Assembly (NCBI GenBank): GCA_014218235.1 | Contig: CM024755.1 | Location: 166,711,941 to 166,775,940 of the forward strand | Source: Colocasia esculenta | Taxonomy: Eukaryota > Streptophyta > Magnoliopsida > Alismatales > Araceae | DNA: 64,000 bases | Reading direction: 5' to 3' | Shown: positions 42,890-55,919 of the stretch, in pieces | Position numbering within the stretch: the stretch's first letter is position 1 | Layout of the letters: each line of letters opens with the position of its first letter | Notes under the pieces: model-generated | Seen by the model: only the letters and a program-made list of their open reading frames with translations | Database searches by the model: none | Told to the model about the DNA's origin: nothing | Program-made: the position numbers and the translations under genes

Positions 42890-44988
42890 TGATCAAATTA
42901 GTGGATCCTGCGCAATGGACTTGAACGTGGGCGGGGTAGTACCTGCATTTTGAAGGCAGACGCACGACGCCTTCACGTTTTCATGCAAGCAAGTCCATTT
43001 TTTAGTTTATTTTGTACTTTTCTTTGATCTTAAAACCTATCCAAATTCTTTTTGAGTTAGATTATGATCCAAACCCATCATAGTTATCCATAAGAGGCTC
43101 CCAAACCCATTAAAAAACAAGATAAACTCTAAAAGTCTTTTTAGAACTTGGACACTCTCTCCAACTCATTGGGACTCTTTGCCTATAAATATATACCCTA
43201 GGGCTCCAAAACAAGGGAGAAATGATACCACTATGTCAAAAAACTTTTGGAGACTCTGCTCATCAAGCCCCATTGTCCCAAATCCCAAGAAGAAGGTTGT
43301 TCTAAACATTCAATCTTTCTCTCTCCCATTCTCTCTCCTATCGCCTTCAAGATCAACAGGGATATTACGACTTGGAGATCAAATCAGACCTTATATGTAA
43401 TGTCATGATCTTTTCAGATCCGTGTTTAATGGTTTTGGTGTGGTGCTCTTGACCAAGAGGTGGTCATTGAGCCTTGGTCGTAGTTTCCGTGTGTTGTGTG
43501 AGCGTTGTAGGCCTTAGCTCTCAGCCCATTTAGCCCACAGGTTCACTGGTTGTGAATGCGATGGGGCATGTCGTCGCGTTTTGAACGCGGCGGCTTACTA
43601 CGTCGTGATTCACTGAACCGCCTCAATGACACGTGGTGTTTTAGGTTCTATTGGTGACGGCTAGGGTGGTCGCGTTTAACTGTTAAACACAACATCTGCC
43701 AACGTCGTGATTTCAACTGTGTATATGTTGCTCTGTTTCGGCCCGACAGAGCAGAGGAGCTCTGTTCGGCGAAAGAGAGAGGCAGCTGTGACGATTTTCT
43801 GGTGATCCGGCTTCTTGGTGGCTCGTGCGGCACGGGTTCCATGCGAGGATGGCATCCAGAGTGTGGACGTGCCGGCGACGTGGAGTTTTTGGCGTTCTTC
43901 GAGCTCGTTTAAGTGGTAGGGAGACTTCCCTCTTGTTAAATTCGTTTTAAATGGTTTACGGTGTGGAAAGCATGTTTGGGTGGTGTGCTTTGGTATAGAT
44001 ATCATGTTTACTATTTTAATTTGCAATTTGTATCGGATGTGTATATGTTCCTTGGTGGTGAAGGTGGGCTCGGCCGTTGAGCTGAGTTTACTGTCGCATT
44101 TGAAACGCGACGGGGTTGACCGTGTCGTGAGTCGTCGCGTTTCAGATTTTCATTTGGTATGCTGTACCGCTTGGTGTAAACATGACCGCGAGGTCCGTCG
44201 CATTTATGCTTGGTATCGATTGGTGTTTATCGATTATTGTTAATGTGCATCGATTGGTGTAAAGGCAATATGTATGTCTATCGCGATTTACACTCCGACT
44301 GTCAGTTTGGCTTGAAGGCGACGTATCGGGCCGTCGTGATTTCATCGTGATATTGAGCCCTATTGTGTTTCGATTAGGGTCGCGTCTGGACAGGTCGTCA
44401 CGATTTGAAAGGCGACGCCTGTGTCCGTCACGTCTCAACATCTGTGATCTGCTTGTGTAGCTGGGCAGTGAGGGTCCTGTGTGGACCTAGCCTTGGTCTT
44501 TTGCTGTTATTTTAAGGTTGCTTAAGTGATTAATGTTAGTAAAGCATGTGTAGGGCTAATGAATGGGTTGTTGGTTAGTCAGTGTTTTGTGTCAATTAAG
44601 TTAAGCATGATAAGTGTGACGTGGTAGTAAGTTAAGTATTTAGCATGCAACATGGTGTGTGTTGCCATGGAGGTCGTAAGATGACCAATGACAGGCAAGG
44701 TTATTACGTGTTGTTGTGGCTCATATTTATATAGGTGTATGGTTTCTTGGAGGTCACATGGTGACCAGTGACAAGCTAATTATGACACGTGTACTGTGGT
44801 TTATGAATAAAGGTTGTATACGCATGTATCGTGGTTTGTGTGCTTGCTGAGTTTGGTGGTCCAGCGCCTATTTCGGAATGCATCTTCAGTCGGGTACCCC
44901 AGGTTCATTGTGAGCCAGACATATGTGTTTGTTGTGCTCGGGGTTTGTCCCAGTATGGTGTGTGTACCATCGAGGTCTGTGTCGTCTT
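42890..44988 (+). mobile_element. probable LTR fragment with CG-rich motifs
   Basis: A strong TATA (GCCTATAAATATATACCC, 43181-43198) is followed by 1.8 kb carrying repeated short CG motifs such as GTCGCGTTT, AACGCGGCGG and GTCGTGATT. The start region of element G (57623-60460) has the same layout: TATA then GTCGCGATT-type motifs. This suggests a related LTR, cut on the right by the end of X1. No coding sequence. Confidence 0.45.
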
Positions 44989-47268
44989 TGTTGCCCAGAT
45001 AGCAAGCCCAGAGGGGGGGTGAATGGATTGCTGAATTTTTTTTTTACAATAATTCCTACAAATAAACACACTTGACAGACAACACTAAGATAGATAGATA
45101 GAGTTAGTGTTAATCCAAGCAAAGAGAACAATCACACAGACAACAGGAAATTATATCCTGGTTCGGATCTCCTATCCCAAGGAGTCCTACGTCTAGTCCC
45201 CAAACAACCACTTGGAATTCCACTAAACAAGGGTACAGTCCCCCTTAAGGACACTTACACATCCAGCAGCAGCTGGCCTTCTCTTCTCTACCAGAAGAGG
45301 GATCTCTCTACCTGATGCAACAAGTCTTCTCTTCACACCTGAAGAGGAATGCTTACAGAAAAAATGAGTTGAAAGAGAAAGGCCCCAAGACCAAGCTTAT
45401 AATCACTGCTTGATCTGAGGCGAAGTCTAAGAGAGACAAGATTATCACAAAATGGACTCTCTCATATCAACGCAAGCTCTCAAAGGCAATGCAATATTCT
45501 ATGGAGAGCTAACAGCTACAGAAGGTTGAAATGGACGAGCTAGCTCTTGTTGTTCTTCAGGTGACTAAGATATTCAAGCTGCTCAAAGGTTGAAAGAATG
45601 TTTGTGCTTGGAGTCACCAGTCTTCTTTTATCTTCTTTGAAATAATTTGACCGTTGAAGTATCCATTATCTCATATCTTCATGCACGTTGAAGTATCTGG
45701 TTTGAAGCATGGAGCAGGTGAGCTTGCAGCCATTAATGCCCAATTGATACATACACTCATATGGAAATATTTCTGAATCTTCTATCCTCTTGTTAGGTTG
45801 ACAAGTCCATCTTTTGCAATGTGTGTTTCTACTGGAAACCCTGCACACAATAAATACTGACACATAGACAACTTATCTTTGTCTAAACTGTCAGTCAACA
45901 TTAGTAGTCGTGCTGTATGAAGACACACCAGAAGGGAAATGCCATTCTGTCATTATGGAAGGTGTGACTTGTGTGTCATAGGCAAGATAGGTAAAAGATA
46001 TATCGTGCAGAGGTTTGTACTGTTACAATAAATGTTAGAGATCATGGGATACAACATGCTTTTGTGGGAAAACTTGAAATCCACAAAGATTTGAAATACA
46101 TTTGAGTATCATGTGGAATGAAACTAAAAAATGTTTAAAAATGATTTAAACAAGAATGTTTGACAGCTGTCTTAAATGTAATCATTAATAGAGGGTTGAT
46201 GTGTTTAGGCAGGCTGTACCCAGAGAGAGTCGATGTTAATATTAAATCAATGATATAATCATAATTTAAGTGAGAATGTAATCCATATTGAAATCAAGTC
46301 GATGTGAGCATAATCCATGTATTAATGAAATTGATGTTCTGTACGAAGTCGTCGTTTAACTGAAGTCAATGTTCTGATGAAATTGTTGTTTGAAATGAAG
46401 TCGATATAAACATGAAGTCGTTGTTTCATATGAAGTCGTTGTTTAAGTGAAGTCGTTGTAGAGATGAAATCGTTGTTTTATATGAAGTAGATGTTTGAGT
46501 GAAATCATTGTAGACATGAAGTCGTTGTTCTACCGAAATCGATGTTTAAGTAAAACGAAGTTGATGAAGCAACCAAATCGTTGTAGAAACCAAATCGTTG
46601 TTTAAGTGAAGTGAAATCGTTGTTGAAGCTATGAAGTCATTGTAGCAACCAAGTTGATGTTTAAGTGAAACCAAATCGATGTTTCTATGAAGTCGTCGTT
46701 GTGACGAAGTCGATGTTCAAGTTAGACGAAATCGATGTTTCTATGAAATCGTTGTAACAACCAAATCGTTGTTTAAGTGAAGTGAAATCGTTGTTGCAAT
46801 GAAATCGAAGTTGAAGCTATGAAGTCGTTGTAGCAACCAAGTCGATGTTTAAGTGAAATGAAATCGATGTTTCTATGAAGTCGTTGTAGCGACGAAGTCG
46901 ATGTTCAAGTAAGACGAAATCGATGTTTCTATGAAATCGTTGTAACAACGAAGTCGATGTTTAAGTAAGACGAAATCGATGTTCTAGCTATGACATCGTT
47001 GTAAGACCGAAATCGTTGTTTTACTTATGAAATCGATGTTCTTCAAAAGAAATCGTTGTTCTATCAAAGAAGTCGATGTGTACTTGGACAAAACATATGC
47101 ATTGAACTTTAGATAGCAGTGTGTGTAGACAACTTACAAATATTGCTTGAATTACTACCTATGGATAAACTTCAGAAAATATTGTTAGAAAGTACTTTTC
47201 AAGGTTTTGTTAATCACCAAAAATACATATAATTAATAATAAATTACTTGGAGATGGACTGATCATCA
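44989..47268 (-). mobile_element. 3' LTR of X1
   Basis: The minus strand starts TGATGATCAGTCC and ends GCTATCTGGGCAACA. It is 2280 bp long and preceded by the purine tract AAAAATAAGGAGAT. It contains a degenerate array of AA(G/A)TCG(T/A)TG motifs at 46245-47085. Confidence 0.88.
46245..47085 (-). repeat. degenerate AACGACTT-type array in X1 LTR
   Basis: Dozens of copies of AAATCGTTGT, GAAGTCGATGTT and similar lie about every 15-25 bp with only loose higher-order periodicity. They are inverted relative to the array at 1079-1494. Confidence 0.85.
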
Positions 47269-47879
47269 ATCTCCTTATTTTTGGTGATGACAAAACATAA
47301 GGAGTTGCATGTATATAAAAGACTGAAATTAATTTACGAAAAATTTTTAAGGTATGTATTTCTGAATAATTTCTCCCCCTTTTTGTCATTAAGCAAAAAG
47401 AAATAGATAAACAGAAGAGAAAATTGGAGAGAGAAAGAAAAATGGAGCCAAGAAGGAGAATTTTATTCCTTAGAGGGAGTAGGCCTGTAGAAGGCAGGTG
47501 ACAATCTAGAAGCATGGCGAGTTATAAGCTGCCAAGCTTGAGCTTCCCGCTCTTCAAAAAGACCCCTAAAGGTATCCCAACTGATATCATGAGAAGGCCC
47601 CATTTCTGTGTTGCCCAGTTGACGAGCTCAGAGGGGGGGTGAATGGGTCTTTTAAAATAAACTACAAGATACCTGTAACTAAAAATATTCACACAAACGT
47701 TCTTCGAAGGAGGTTAGTGACTGTTAGTTTAAATATCAAACACACAAAGAAGACAATCACGCAACACAAGAATTATCCTGGTTCGGACCTCCTCTCCTTA
47801 GGAGTCCTACGTCCAGTCCCTGAGCAACAACTCAGGATTTTACTAACTAGGGTACAGTCCCCCTAAGGATGCAACAACA

Positions 47880-48115
47880 CCCAGCTCAGCTGGTCTTCCT
47901 TCACATCCGAAGGGAACAACAACACCCTGGATACTTCACCAGGTCTTCCTTCACAACCGAAGGGAACTACACCCTGGATACCACCAGGTCTTCCTTCACA
48001 CCTGAAGGGAACAACAACACCCTGGATACTTCACCAGGTCTTCCTTCACAACCGAAGGGAACTACACCATGGATACCACCAGGTCTTCCTTCACACCCGA
48101 AGGAAACAACAACTC
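47880..48115 (-). repeat. U5-side repeats of X2
   Basis: Several copies of ACCAGGTCTTCCTTCACA plus CGAAGGGAAC and CACCCTGGATAC. They are the inverted counterparts of the 48-bp repeats at 2476-2620. Confidence 0.85.
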
Positions 48116-48794
48116 AAAGAGGATTGAATGAAATTCAATCCCCTAGATCAAGCTTTTAACAAGCCAAGATCTGAAGCAACTAGCACTGAGAGCAAAAATC
48201 TAAACAAGGCACACTGTCAGAACTACACGGGCTCTATTAGAAAATCTATTACAGCACAGAGAGCAAAGAGCTGAAGGTGATGAGGAATGAGATTCTTGGC
48301 TCTAGACTTTCTTCAGAAGAATTTGAATGCTTGAACAAGCGTTGTTTTTCTTCTGTTCGTCTGACTTGTATTTATATCTTCAATTTGAAATAGTCCCGTT
48401 GAAGTAACCGTTGTCTCTTGGATTGATAGTCGTTAGACTGTTTGTCATTTGGAAGCTTTAACTATCTTTTATCCATTTGAGCACGCAAAGAGATAGGGTC
48501 TTCTGACGTCTGGGTCCAACGTTGTATGATAGAAAGTCTTCAGGACCCTGCACACATTAAATACTAGACAACTCAAACTGTCTCTTGTTGTCAGTATACG
48601 TTGATGTGAGTATTCACTAGAATAGCAATCCCAAATAGCTTGTTTTAAAAGATGTATACAGAGTAAGCACAATAATGGACGATATTGTCTGCATGCATGC
48701 AGAGATACGTTCAGAACTCATAAATGCAAGAGTGACAGATAGATATATGCATGACTTTGACTAGTCAATGCTTCAAGAGATAAGATAAAAATCA

Positions 48795-49625
48795 AGTTGA
48801 TATAAACTGTAAAGTCGTTGTCTATATGACTTATGAAATCGTTATGAATACTAACAAGTCATTATAGAGATCAAATCGTTATGAACACTTATCAAGTCGT
48901 TATGAATATTAACAAGTCATTATAGAGAGCAAATCGTTATGAACACTTATCAAGTCATTATGAATACTAACAAGTCATTATAGAGAGCAAATCGTTATGA
49001 ACACTTATCAAGTCGTTATGAGCTCTAAAGAAATCGTTGCGCAAAGCAAATCGTTGTGAGCGCTTAAAGAAATCTTTGTGCAAAGCAAATCGTTATGAGC
49101 GAGCAAGTCATTGCGAGTTCTAAAGAAATCGTTACGGTAACTTATGAAATCGTTACGACAGGCAGGTCGTTGCGAGTTCTAAAGAAATCGTTACGGTAAC
49201 TTATGAAATCGTTACGACAGGCAAGTCGTTGCGAGTTCTAAAGAAATCATTACGGTAACTTATGAATCATTACGACAAGCAAGTCGTTGTGAGTTCTAAA
49301 GAAATCATTACGGTAACTTATGAAATCGTTACAACAAGCAAGTCGTTGCGAGTTCTAAAGAAATCGTTATGATAACTTATAGAATCGTTGCGGCGAGCAA
49401 GTCGTTACAAGTTCTAAAGAAATCGTTGCGATAACTTATAGAGTCGTTATGACAGGCAAGTCGTTGCGCTTTCTAAAGAAATCGTTGCGATAACTTATAG
49501 AGTCGTTATGACAGGCAAGTCGTTGCGCTTTCTAAAGAAATCGTTGTGATAACTTATAGAGTCGTTATGACAGGCAAGTCGTTGCGCTTTCTAAAGAAAT
49601 CGTTATGATTTTCAACAGAAATCAA
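48795..49625 (-). repeat. 59-bp-period array in X2
   Basis: Monomers of the AAATCGTT type fill the region. From about 49080 to 49610 they form a regular 59-bp unit; for example CTTATGAAATCG recurs at 49141 and 49200. Each unit has three monomers, like the plus-strand array at 1079-1494, and aligns with it after inversion. Confidence 0.9.
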
Positions 49626-51329
49626 TATGGATTTAGAGAAATATCATGTTGAAAAGATTAAACCTTCAAAGAAGTAATGCATACCTTTATTGGCTTGTTT
49701 GACCTTGGTAATTTTTCTTGTACTTTAAGACTTATGAAATATTCATTAGATATTATTGATAAAAACTAGTTTAGTTTTGTTAAACACCAAAATACATATG
49801 TAATTAATTAAAATTACATGGGGACAGACTGATCATCATTCTGGACTAACCCTCTTGAGGTGGAGTAATCTCTGCTCTTCAATGAACTTGGTATACTCCT
49901 GAGGGCTGAGGATGGACTTGTACAGACTTGAGGTGCCAAAACTGGCATGTTGAAGGAATTTGTCAATAGAAAGAGGATAGTGAAGCTTATGATCCTTCAA
50001 ATCCTTCTGTAAAGCTACATAAATCTTGTACCTCTCAATCCAGGTGGCATAGGGGTCTGAGACCAGATTGATGGAATTGAGGTCCATGAATTGTTCTGGA
50101 GAAAGTGGCAGCTGGTTAGACTTGCTCAGGGATAGGTTCAATTTTTCGAGCTGAAGAGCAGCCTCTAGATAGGCTTTACACCATTCAGAGTTGTCAAATC
50201 TCTCAGCCTCGAAGAGCAGGGGAGCTAAAACTGATGGTTTGATGAACCTTCTTTGATACTCCCTGAAGATGAATCTGTGGAATGCAAGTGGAGTACCCCT
50301 TTGAATAGAAATTCTGGCCATGACTTTAGCAAATCTCTCGAAAATGATAGGACCCACTTCAGAGTTCATAAGGAGAAAATGAAGCTTGGGGAGAAAAGCA
50401 ATTTCTAGCATCTTTAAGGTTGCAAAGTCAACCTGAAGAGGGGTGTTGACAGGATTCATTGTACGGAGCTGAGCTATGACTACCCTAAATTGACCCAGCT
50501 GAACTTCTGGCAGGCGGTTGACAAAATAATAGTCCTGGTACATTTGGAATTGCTTGATCAATTTGATCTCCTTCTGAATGAAGGGACCCTAAGAAGATTT
50601 GTGCTGGCACACAAACCACTCAGACAAGGTAAGAGGGTGGTCTGAGGGTGGAAAGGTATTTGCCCTGGTAACCTCAAATTTTTTGTAGAGAGATTTATTG
50701 GCCCTGGCCCACTGATCCTCAGTCTTGGACTCAGTAGTAGAAAGGATTTTGGCTTGTTCAGCCTTAGGAAGAGCAGAAATAGGAAGAATGATGTTTAGAT
50801 GTTCAGAAAGGTTAAGATAAGGGAGACCAAAAGTGGCTGCAAAAGTGCACTTTTGGAGATATTCAGCATTCAGGGTTTTCCTTCTGTGGACAACACAGAG
50901 AGAGTACCATAGAGGAGGGAAAAGAACTTGAGATGAAGGAAAGACTAGTTCTTTAGAAGTCTTCCTTTTCTTGGCTACAGGACTGGAGAAGGGTTGGGAA
51001 TCAATCCTGTGAATGTGAGCAGCAACAGCAAGAACTGTGCAGAGGATGGCTTCTTCAAACTCATCCTTAATGTCATGCACAAAATGAGGAATGATAGTGG
51101 CTGCTTCAGGAATGATGGTGATAAAGGAGGGTGGAGTAGGTGGATGAAAGGAACCAAATGATGAAGTGGGAGGAGGTTGAGTAGAAGGTCCAGCAGATGA
51201 TGGACATGCTGAGCAAGGACCAGCAGAAGAGGATGAGGCTGGAGATGCCTCAGAAGTTGAATGAGGAATGGAGGAGGAAGGAAGAGGTGATGAAGAGGAG
51301 GCAGAAGGGAAAGGGGTAGGAGAAGATAT

Positions 51330-53484
51330 TGTTGCCCAGCTAGCAAGCCCATAGGGGGGGTGAATGGGATTCTTAAAATTTTGATCACTTTAAAACCTAT
51401 CCAGAAAAACAATCACACAACACACTTCAATGACTATTAGTGTTAGTAAAAAGAGGATAGCAAACACAAGGCAATCAAACACACGACACACGGAATTTAT
51501 CCTGGTTCGGACCTCCTCTCCACAGGAGTCCTACGTCCAGTCCCTGAGCAACAACTCAGGATTTCACTACCTAAGGGTACAGTCCCCCTCAAGGACACTT
51601 ACACACCCAGCTGCAGCTGGTCTTCTCTTCACAACCCGAAGAGGAATTACAACACCCTGGATCCCACCAGGTCTTCCTTCTACACGAAGGGAAACAAACA
51701 CCCTGGAACCCACCAGGTCTTCCTTCAACACGAAGGGAAAGAACATAGGAATGTATTCAAGAGATGATACGCCCCTAGATCAAGCTTAAGGACCAACGCT
51801 CGATCTGAAGCAATGACTGAGAGAGAAAGTTCTACGATGAGGAACACTCTCAGTTTACAGAAGCTCTCAAGACTAACACAATGACTGCAGAGAGCTATGA
51901 GCTAGACAATCAAAGGAGTGAGGCTTCGCTCTTTCAGATGCTCGCAGAAAAGCTTGTAAAAGATTGTCGTAAGTGTTCTATCTTTCTGGAGCTTCAGTCT
52001 TCTATATATGACTTCCATTTGAAATTTGAACGTTGAAGTGTCCATTATCTCTAAGCTTTTGTTTACGTTAGACTGCACGTCACTGTAGAGCTTCTTGTTC
52101 AACAGTCTTTAGGTTTCCATGCACGCAACAAGAGAGAGGATCTTCTTTGATGTCCGTTATCTTTCATATTGTCCAACGTTGTATTGAGGTGCACTGTCAG
52201 AGACCTGCACGCATTAAATGCTAAAACAGTAGACAGCTAGGCTGTCTCTTGTTGTCAGTCAACGTTAGAATGATTTTATATCAAAATAGAAGTTCCATTA
52301 TGTTCTTCTAAAAAGATGTTTACAGTATAAGCATGGAAATAGAAGATATCGTTTGCATGCAGTGCAGTGATATGATCAGTCATAATAAATGCATGGATGT
52401 GAGAGAAAAGCGAGGGAAGACTTTGACTTTTCAAACTATCTGAGAATAGGTTTGAAAATCAAGTCGTTATACACCATGAAATCGATATGATCATGACTTA
52501 TGAAATCGATGTAAAGATGAGTCATTGTTCATGTGAATCATTATACATTCATAAACAAGTCGATGTATACACAAATCATTATGCATTAATAACCGAATCA
52601 TTGTAGAGACAAATCGTTATGATACTATCAACAAATCGTTACGAGCAAATCGTTGTTTCACTTATCGAGTCGATATAGTGAACAAATCGTTGTTTAATGT
52701 ATCGAATCGTTACTGCGACCAAGTCGTTGTGTAACTTAATGAATCGTTATAGTGACTGAGTCGTTATGTAACTTATCAAATCGTTATGAAACTTAACGAG
52801 TCGTTGTGAAATCGAAATCGTTGTGAGAGCAAATCGTTGTTCTCACTTATCAAATCGATGTGACGACCAAATCGTTATGAACCAAGTCGTTGTGAGAGTA
52901 AATCGTTGTTCTCACTTATCAAATCGATGCGACAATCAAATCGTTATGAACCAAGTCGTTGTGAGAGCAAATCGTTGTTCTCACTTATCAAATCGATGCG
53001 ACGATCAAATCGTTATGAACTAAGTCAATGTGATCTCTTAGCGAATTGTTATGAGAGGCAAATCGTTGCGATCTCTTAGCGAATCGTTATGAGAGGCAAA
53101 TTGTTGCGATCTCTTAGCGAATCGTTATGAGAGGCAAATCGTTGCGATATCTTAGTGAATCATTATGAGAGAGACTTCAATAGAATAGCGATGACTTATG
53201 AAATCATTATAGAACCAAAATCGATGTGAATGAGGAAATTGTTATGATTCTAAGGAAATCGTTATAACAACTAAAGAGTCGATGTGTACTTAGAAAATTA
53301 TATGCTTTGAACTGTAAATGCTGGTATGAAGAATACTTACCCGTTTAGCTTGATTTTCTTTGTTAGATTTTCTGTGCTCAAATCTTATAGAAGATATGTT
53401 AGAAATGCACATTGACTTAGTTTTGTTAATCACCAAAATAGATATTTAATTCATTTAAATTACATGGGAAAAATCTTATCATCA
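51330..53484 (-). mobile_element. solo SIRE LTR X3 in env-like ORF
   Basis: A 2155-bp LTR (minus TGATGATAAG...TGGGCAACA) with perfect GATAT duplications at 51325-51329 and 53485-53489. It contains U5 repeats (about 51605-51735), a TATA-like CATATATAG (about 52003) and the array at 52455-53285. Excision restores PKHISSPTP. Confidence 0.93.
52455..53285 (-). repeat. 69-bp and about 39-bp period arrays in X3
   Basis: The same AAATCGTTGT monomers occur here, but with a different higher-order structure. A 69-bp unit has starts at 52842, 52911 and 52980, and a unit of about 39 bp (CTTAGCGAATCGTTATGAG) is repeated around 53035-53170. The 69-bp unit creates a meaningless 23-residue peptide repeat in one frame. 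Confidence 0.88.
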
Positions 53485-55919
53485 GATATGTGTTTAGGAA
53501 GTGATTTCTTGAAGGTTATAGGTGCAAGACGGGCAGTGAGGGATGTGGGTGGAGAGGACGGGGCTGGAGTCTTAAGATTGGGAGATTCAGAAGGCCCTGG
53601 AGGCACAACAGCTTCCTCTACAGATACTTGAGGCCCAGTTGGCCCTTCCACTGACTCCATTTGCACAGATGGCTCGGATGGCCTAGCACTAATATCTTCA
53701 ACTACACATGGCCCTAATGGCCCTGACTCTTCCAAGGATGGCTCTGGTGTCCCGGATTCTGCAATTGATGGCCCTGATGGCCCAACTTCCTCTACAGATG
53801 GCCCTGGTGGCCCTGATTCTTCAACAAATGGCCATGATGGCCCTGCAGCTGGCCCAACTGATCCAAATGGCCCTAATGGCTCTATACTGACCTCTGGCAT
53901 AGACTGAGTGGGAGCAGGAGGGGCAGGAGCTGACAGCTGCACCCTCACAAAATCTGATAAATCAGTTACTAGCTTCTTTAGGCTACCCAGCTCAAATTTC
54001 ATCTCTTGGAGCTCAGTCTTAACTGCTCCAATCTCCTTGGCTCCAGTGCTCTAACTAATGAAAATAGATGATATATCTGATTGTAAGGAGCACAGGATTT
54101 CCCCATGAGCATTCAGTCTAGCAATGACTGGCTTTATGTGCACATGAATCTTCTTCTTCCTGGATCTGTGGTGTGCTTTCTTGGTGAGCAGGGGAACTTT
54201 AGGAGCAACACCTTTACCTCTACCTCTGGAGCCAACAGCTGGCTCCACATCATCATCATTTGAAGTATCTTCAACAAGACCTTCCTGATACTGGTCTGCA
54301 GGGGTACTAGCAGTGGGCTCCCCCTAAATGTCTGGCTCCTCTTGGACTTCTGGCTCCCACTGAGCTAGAGCATCTACCATCTGAACATCTTTAGTGTGGC
54401 CTGGTGCCACAACCTCTACAACTGTGTCTTCATGGCTCTCCTTCAGTGCAGTTTCTACTTCAGGAACATTGGGGGTTTCTTCTATATGAATATCTTCAAG
54501 CTCCCCCTCAAAATGAGCAACACCTTCAGCAACTACTTCTTCAATAATGGTAGGTGCAGGGACAGTAGGAGGGATTATTTCTTTAGTAGATTGCTTAATG
54601 GGCTCAATGTGTTCAGGTGTAATGTCATCAATCCTCCTTTCAGGAGTAGAAGGCTCCTCTTCTCTGACAGCTGCCCCTTCTTCTTGAACTTGAGGGTCTT
54701 CAGGAGCTTCTCCAATGATAGCTTCACTCTCTACCACTGAAGTCTTGGTCCATACATTCCCTATAAGGGAAAAACCACTCTTCTTTAGGTTCCTTGATCT
54801 GATTGGCTGACCCAACTTTTCCATCAATTCTTCATTCAAATCTATATCCAGGTGATTGAAAATTCTTGTCAGTAGATGGACATAGGGAATGGACACTGCT
54901 AGCTTGTTCTTCTTGTCCCATATTGCTTCTGCTGCAAACTTCATTCTTTCAACAATTACCTGAGCCATGTTGATGTCTTGCTTTTGAACAGCCCAAAACA
55001 TCATGTCTGCATCTCCCTTGGTACATGATGAAAAATTTGCACTTCTTGGCACTAAAATTCGACAAACTATGAAATGTAGGATCCTGTTGAATGCATTGAA
55101 CTGGTTGATATCTATCTTCCCATCATTCAGTTTGTACTCAGTTCCTATAACCCCTAACCCCTTGGCATGAATATCCACGGATTCAACCAAACTGTGCCCG
55201 ACTGTGGACACACCAAACAACCTTTCCAACAAATCATGAGTAATGTGAATAGATGTAACTTTGACTATGGAGGTGAGAGAGCCATCTTCCTCTGTCTTCA
55301 AACACGTGTAGAAAGCCTTCGCCAGATGTGGATAACTGAGTTCTGAGACTGTGCAAATCCCCATCCACTTCAACCTTTGAAGGGCTTCGACCACACTGAT
55401 CATCCCGTGCTTCTCAAGTCTGCTAAATCCACTGCTTTGTTCCCATAGATCTTGGTCTTTACTGCTGAATATCTCTCCTATTGATCGACCGTAAGAAAGG
55501 CGACACCGTAACCACCTACGCTGCCGGAGCTCCCAGAAGCGGCCATGGAGTCGAGCAAGGAAAGGTTCTGGAAGAACGTGGGAGAAGGAGGAACATAATC
55601 CCTCAAGAAATTTGAGCAGGAAGGGAAGGTTTCTTCGAAAGCACAGAGAGGTTTGCCGGAGTTGATAAGGGTTTTTCAAGCTTTCGAGTCGAAGGGGATA
55701 AGAGAGAGAGAGAGAGAAAGCGAATCGGTGAGGGAAGGGTTACGAAGCTAACGGAAGGACATAAAGGCTCTTTTTGAAAAGGCAGAGCAATAAATGCAGA
55801 TAACGACAAAATAGGAGAAGATAACGCAAGTAGTAATGTATTTACTTAAATCTATCGGGGAAGGATAAATCTTATTCTGAGATTTATTATATTATATCAG
55901 TTACGAATAGATATATCTG

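Larger units (their letters stand above)
47609..49838 (-). mobile_element. solo SIRE LTR X2 in env-like ORF
   Basis: A 2230-bp LTR (minus TGATGATCAG...TGGGCAACA) with perfect TTCTG duplications at 47604-47608 and 49839-49843 and no internal region. It contains TATA-like GATATAAATACAAG (about 48369), U5 repeats (47880-48115) and the array at 48795-49625. Excision restores VSPEMGPS. Confidence 0.93.
47463..55546 (-). pseudogene. env-like ORF of X1, split by two solo LTRs
   Basis: There are three segments: 53485-55546, 49839-51329 and 47463-47608. Removing each inserted LTR with one copy of its duplication keeps the reading frame, giving a gene of about 1,200 codons. Segment 1 holds a domain with LSYPHLAKAFYTCL, LERLFGVSTVGHSL, FNRILHFIVCRILVPRSANF and MKFAAEAIWDK, resembling plant 'envelope-like' or 'putative transposon' proteins. 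An acidic Glu/Pro region and decapeptide GPSGPS(V/I)xEx repeats (53700-53880) follow. Segment 2 starts with a Ser/Pro region and continues into the part homologous to 1-674. TAG codons at 54324, 54051 and 50589 interrupt it. The start is uncertain: ATG 55546 (MAASGSSGS) needs a frameshift near 55480. Confidence 0.78.

Noticed and set aside
43980..45022. Small frames around 44.0-45.0 kb as genes
   Set aside because: They fall in LTR-like noncoding sequence and cross the X1 LTR boundary without any known motif.
52823..53023. Reading frame with a 23-residue peptide repeat
   Set aside because: It is a by-product of the 69-bp tandem unit in LTR X3 and is not seen as a protein elsewhere.
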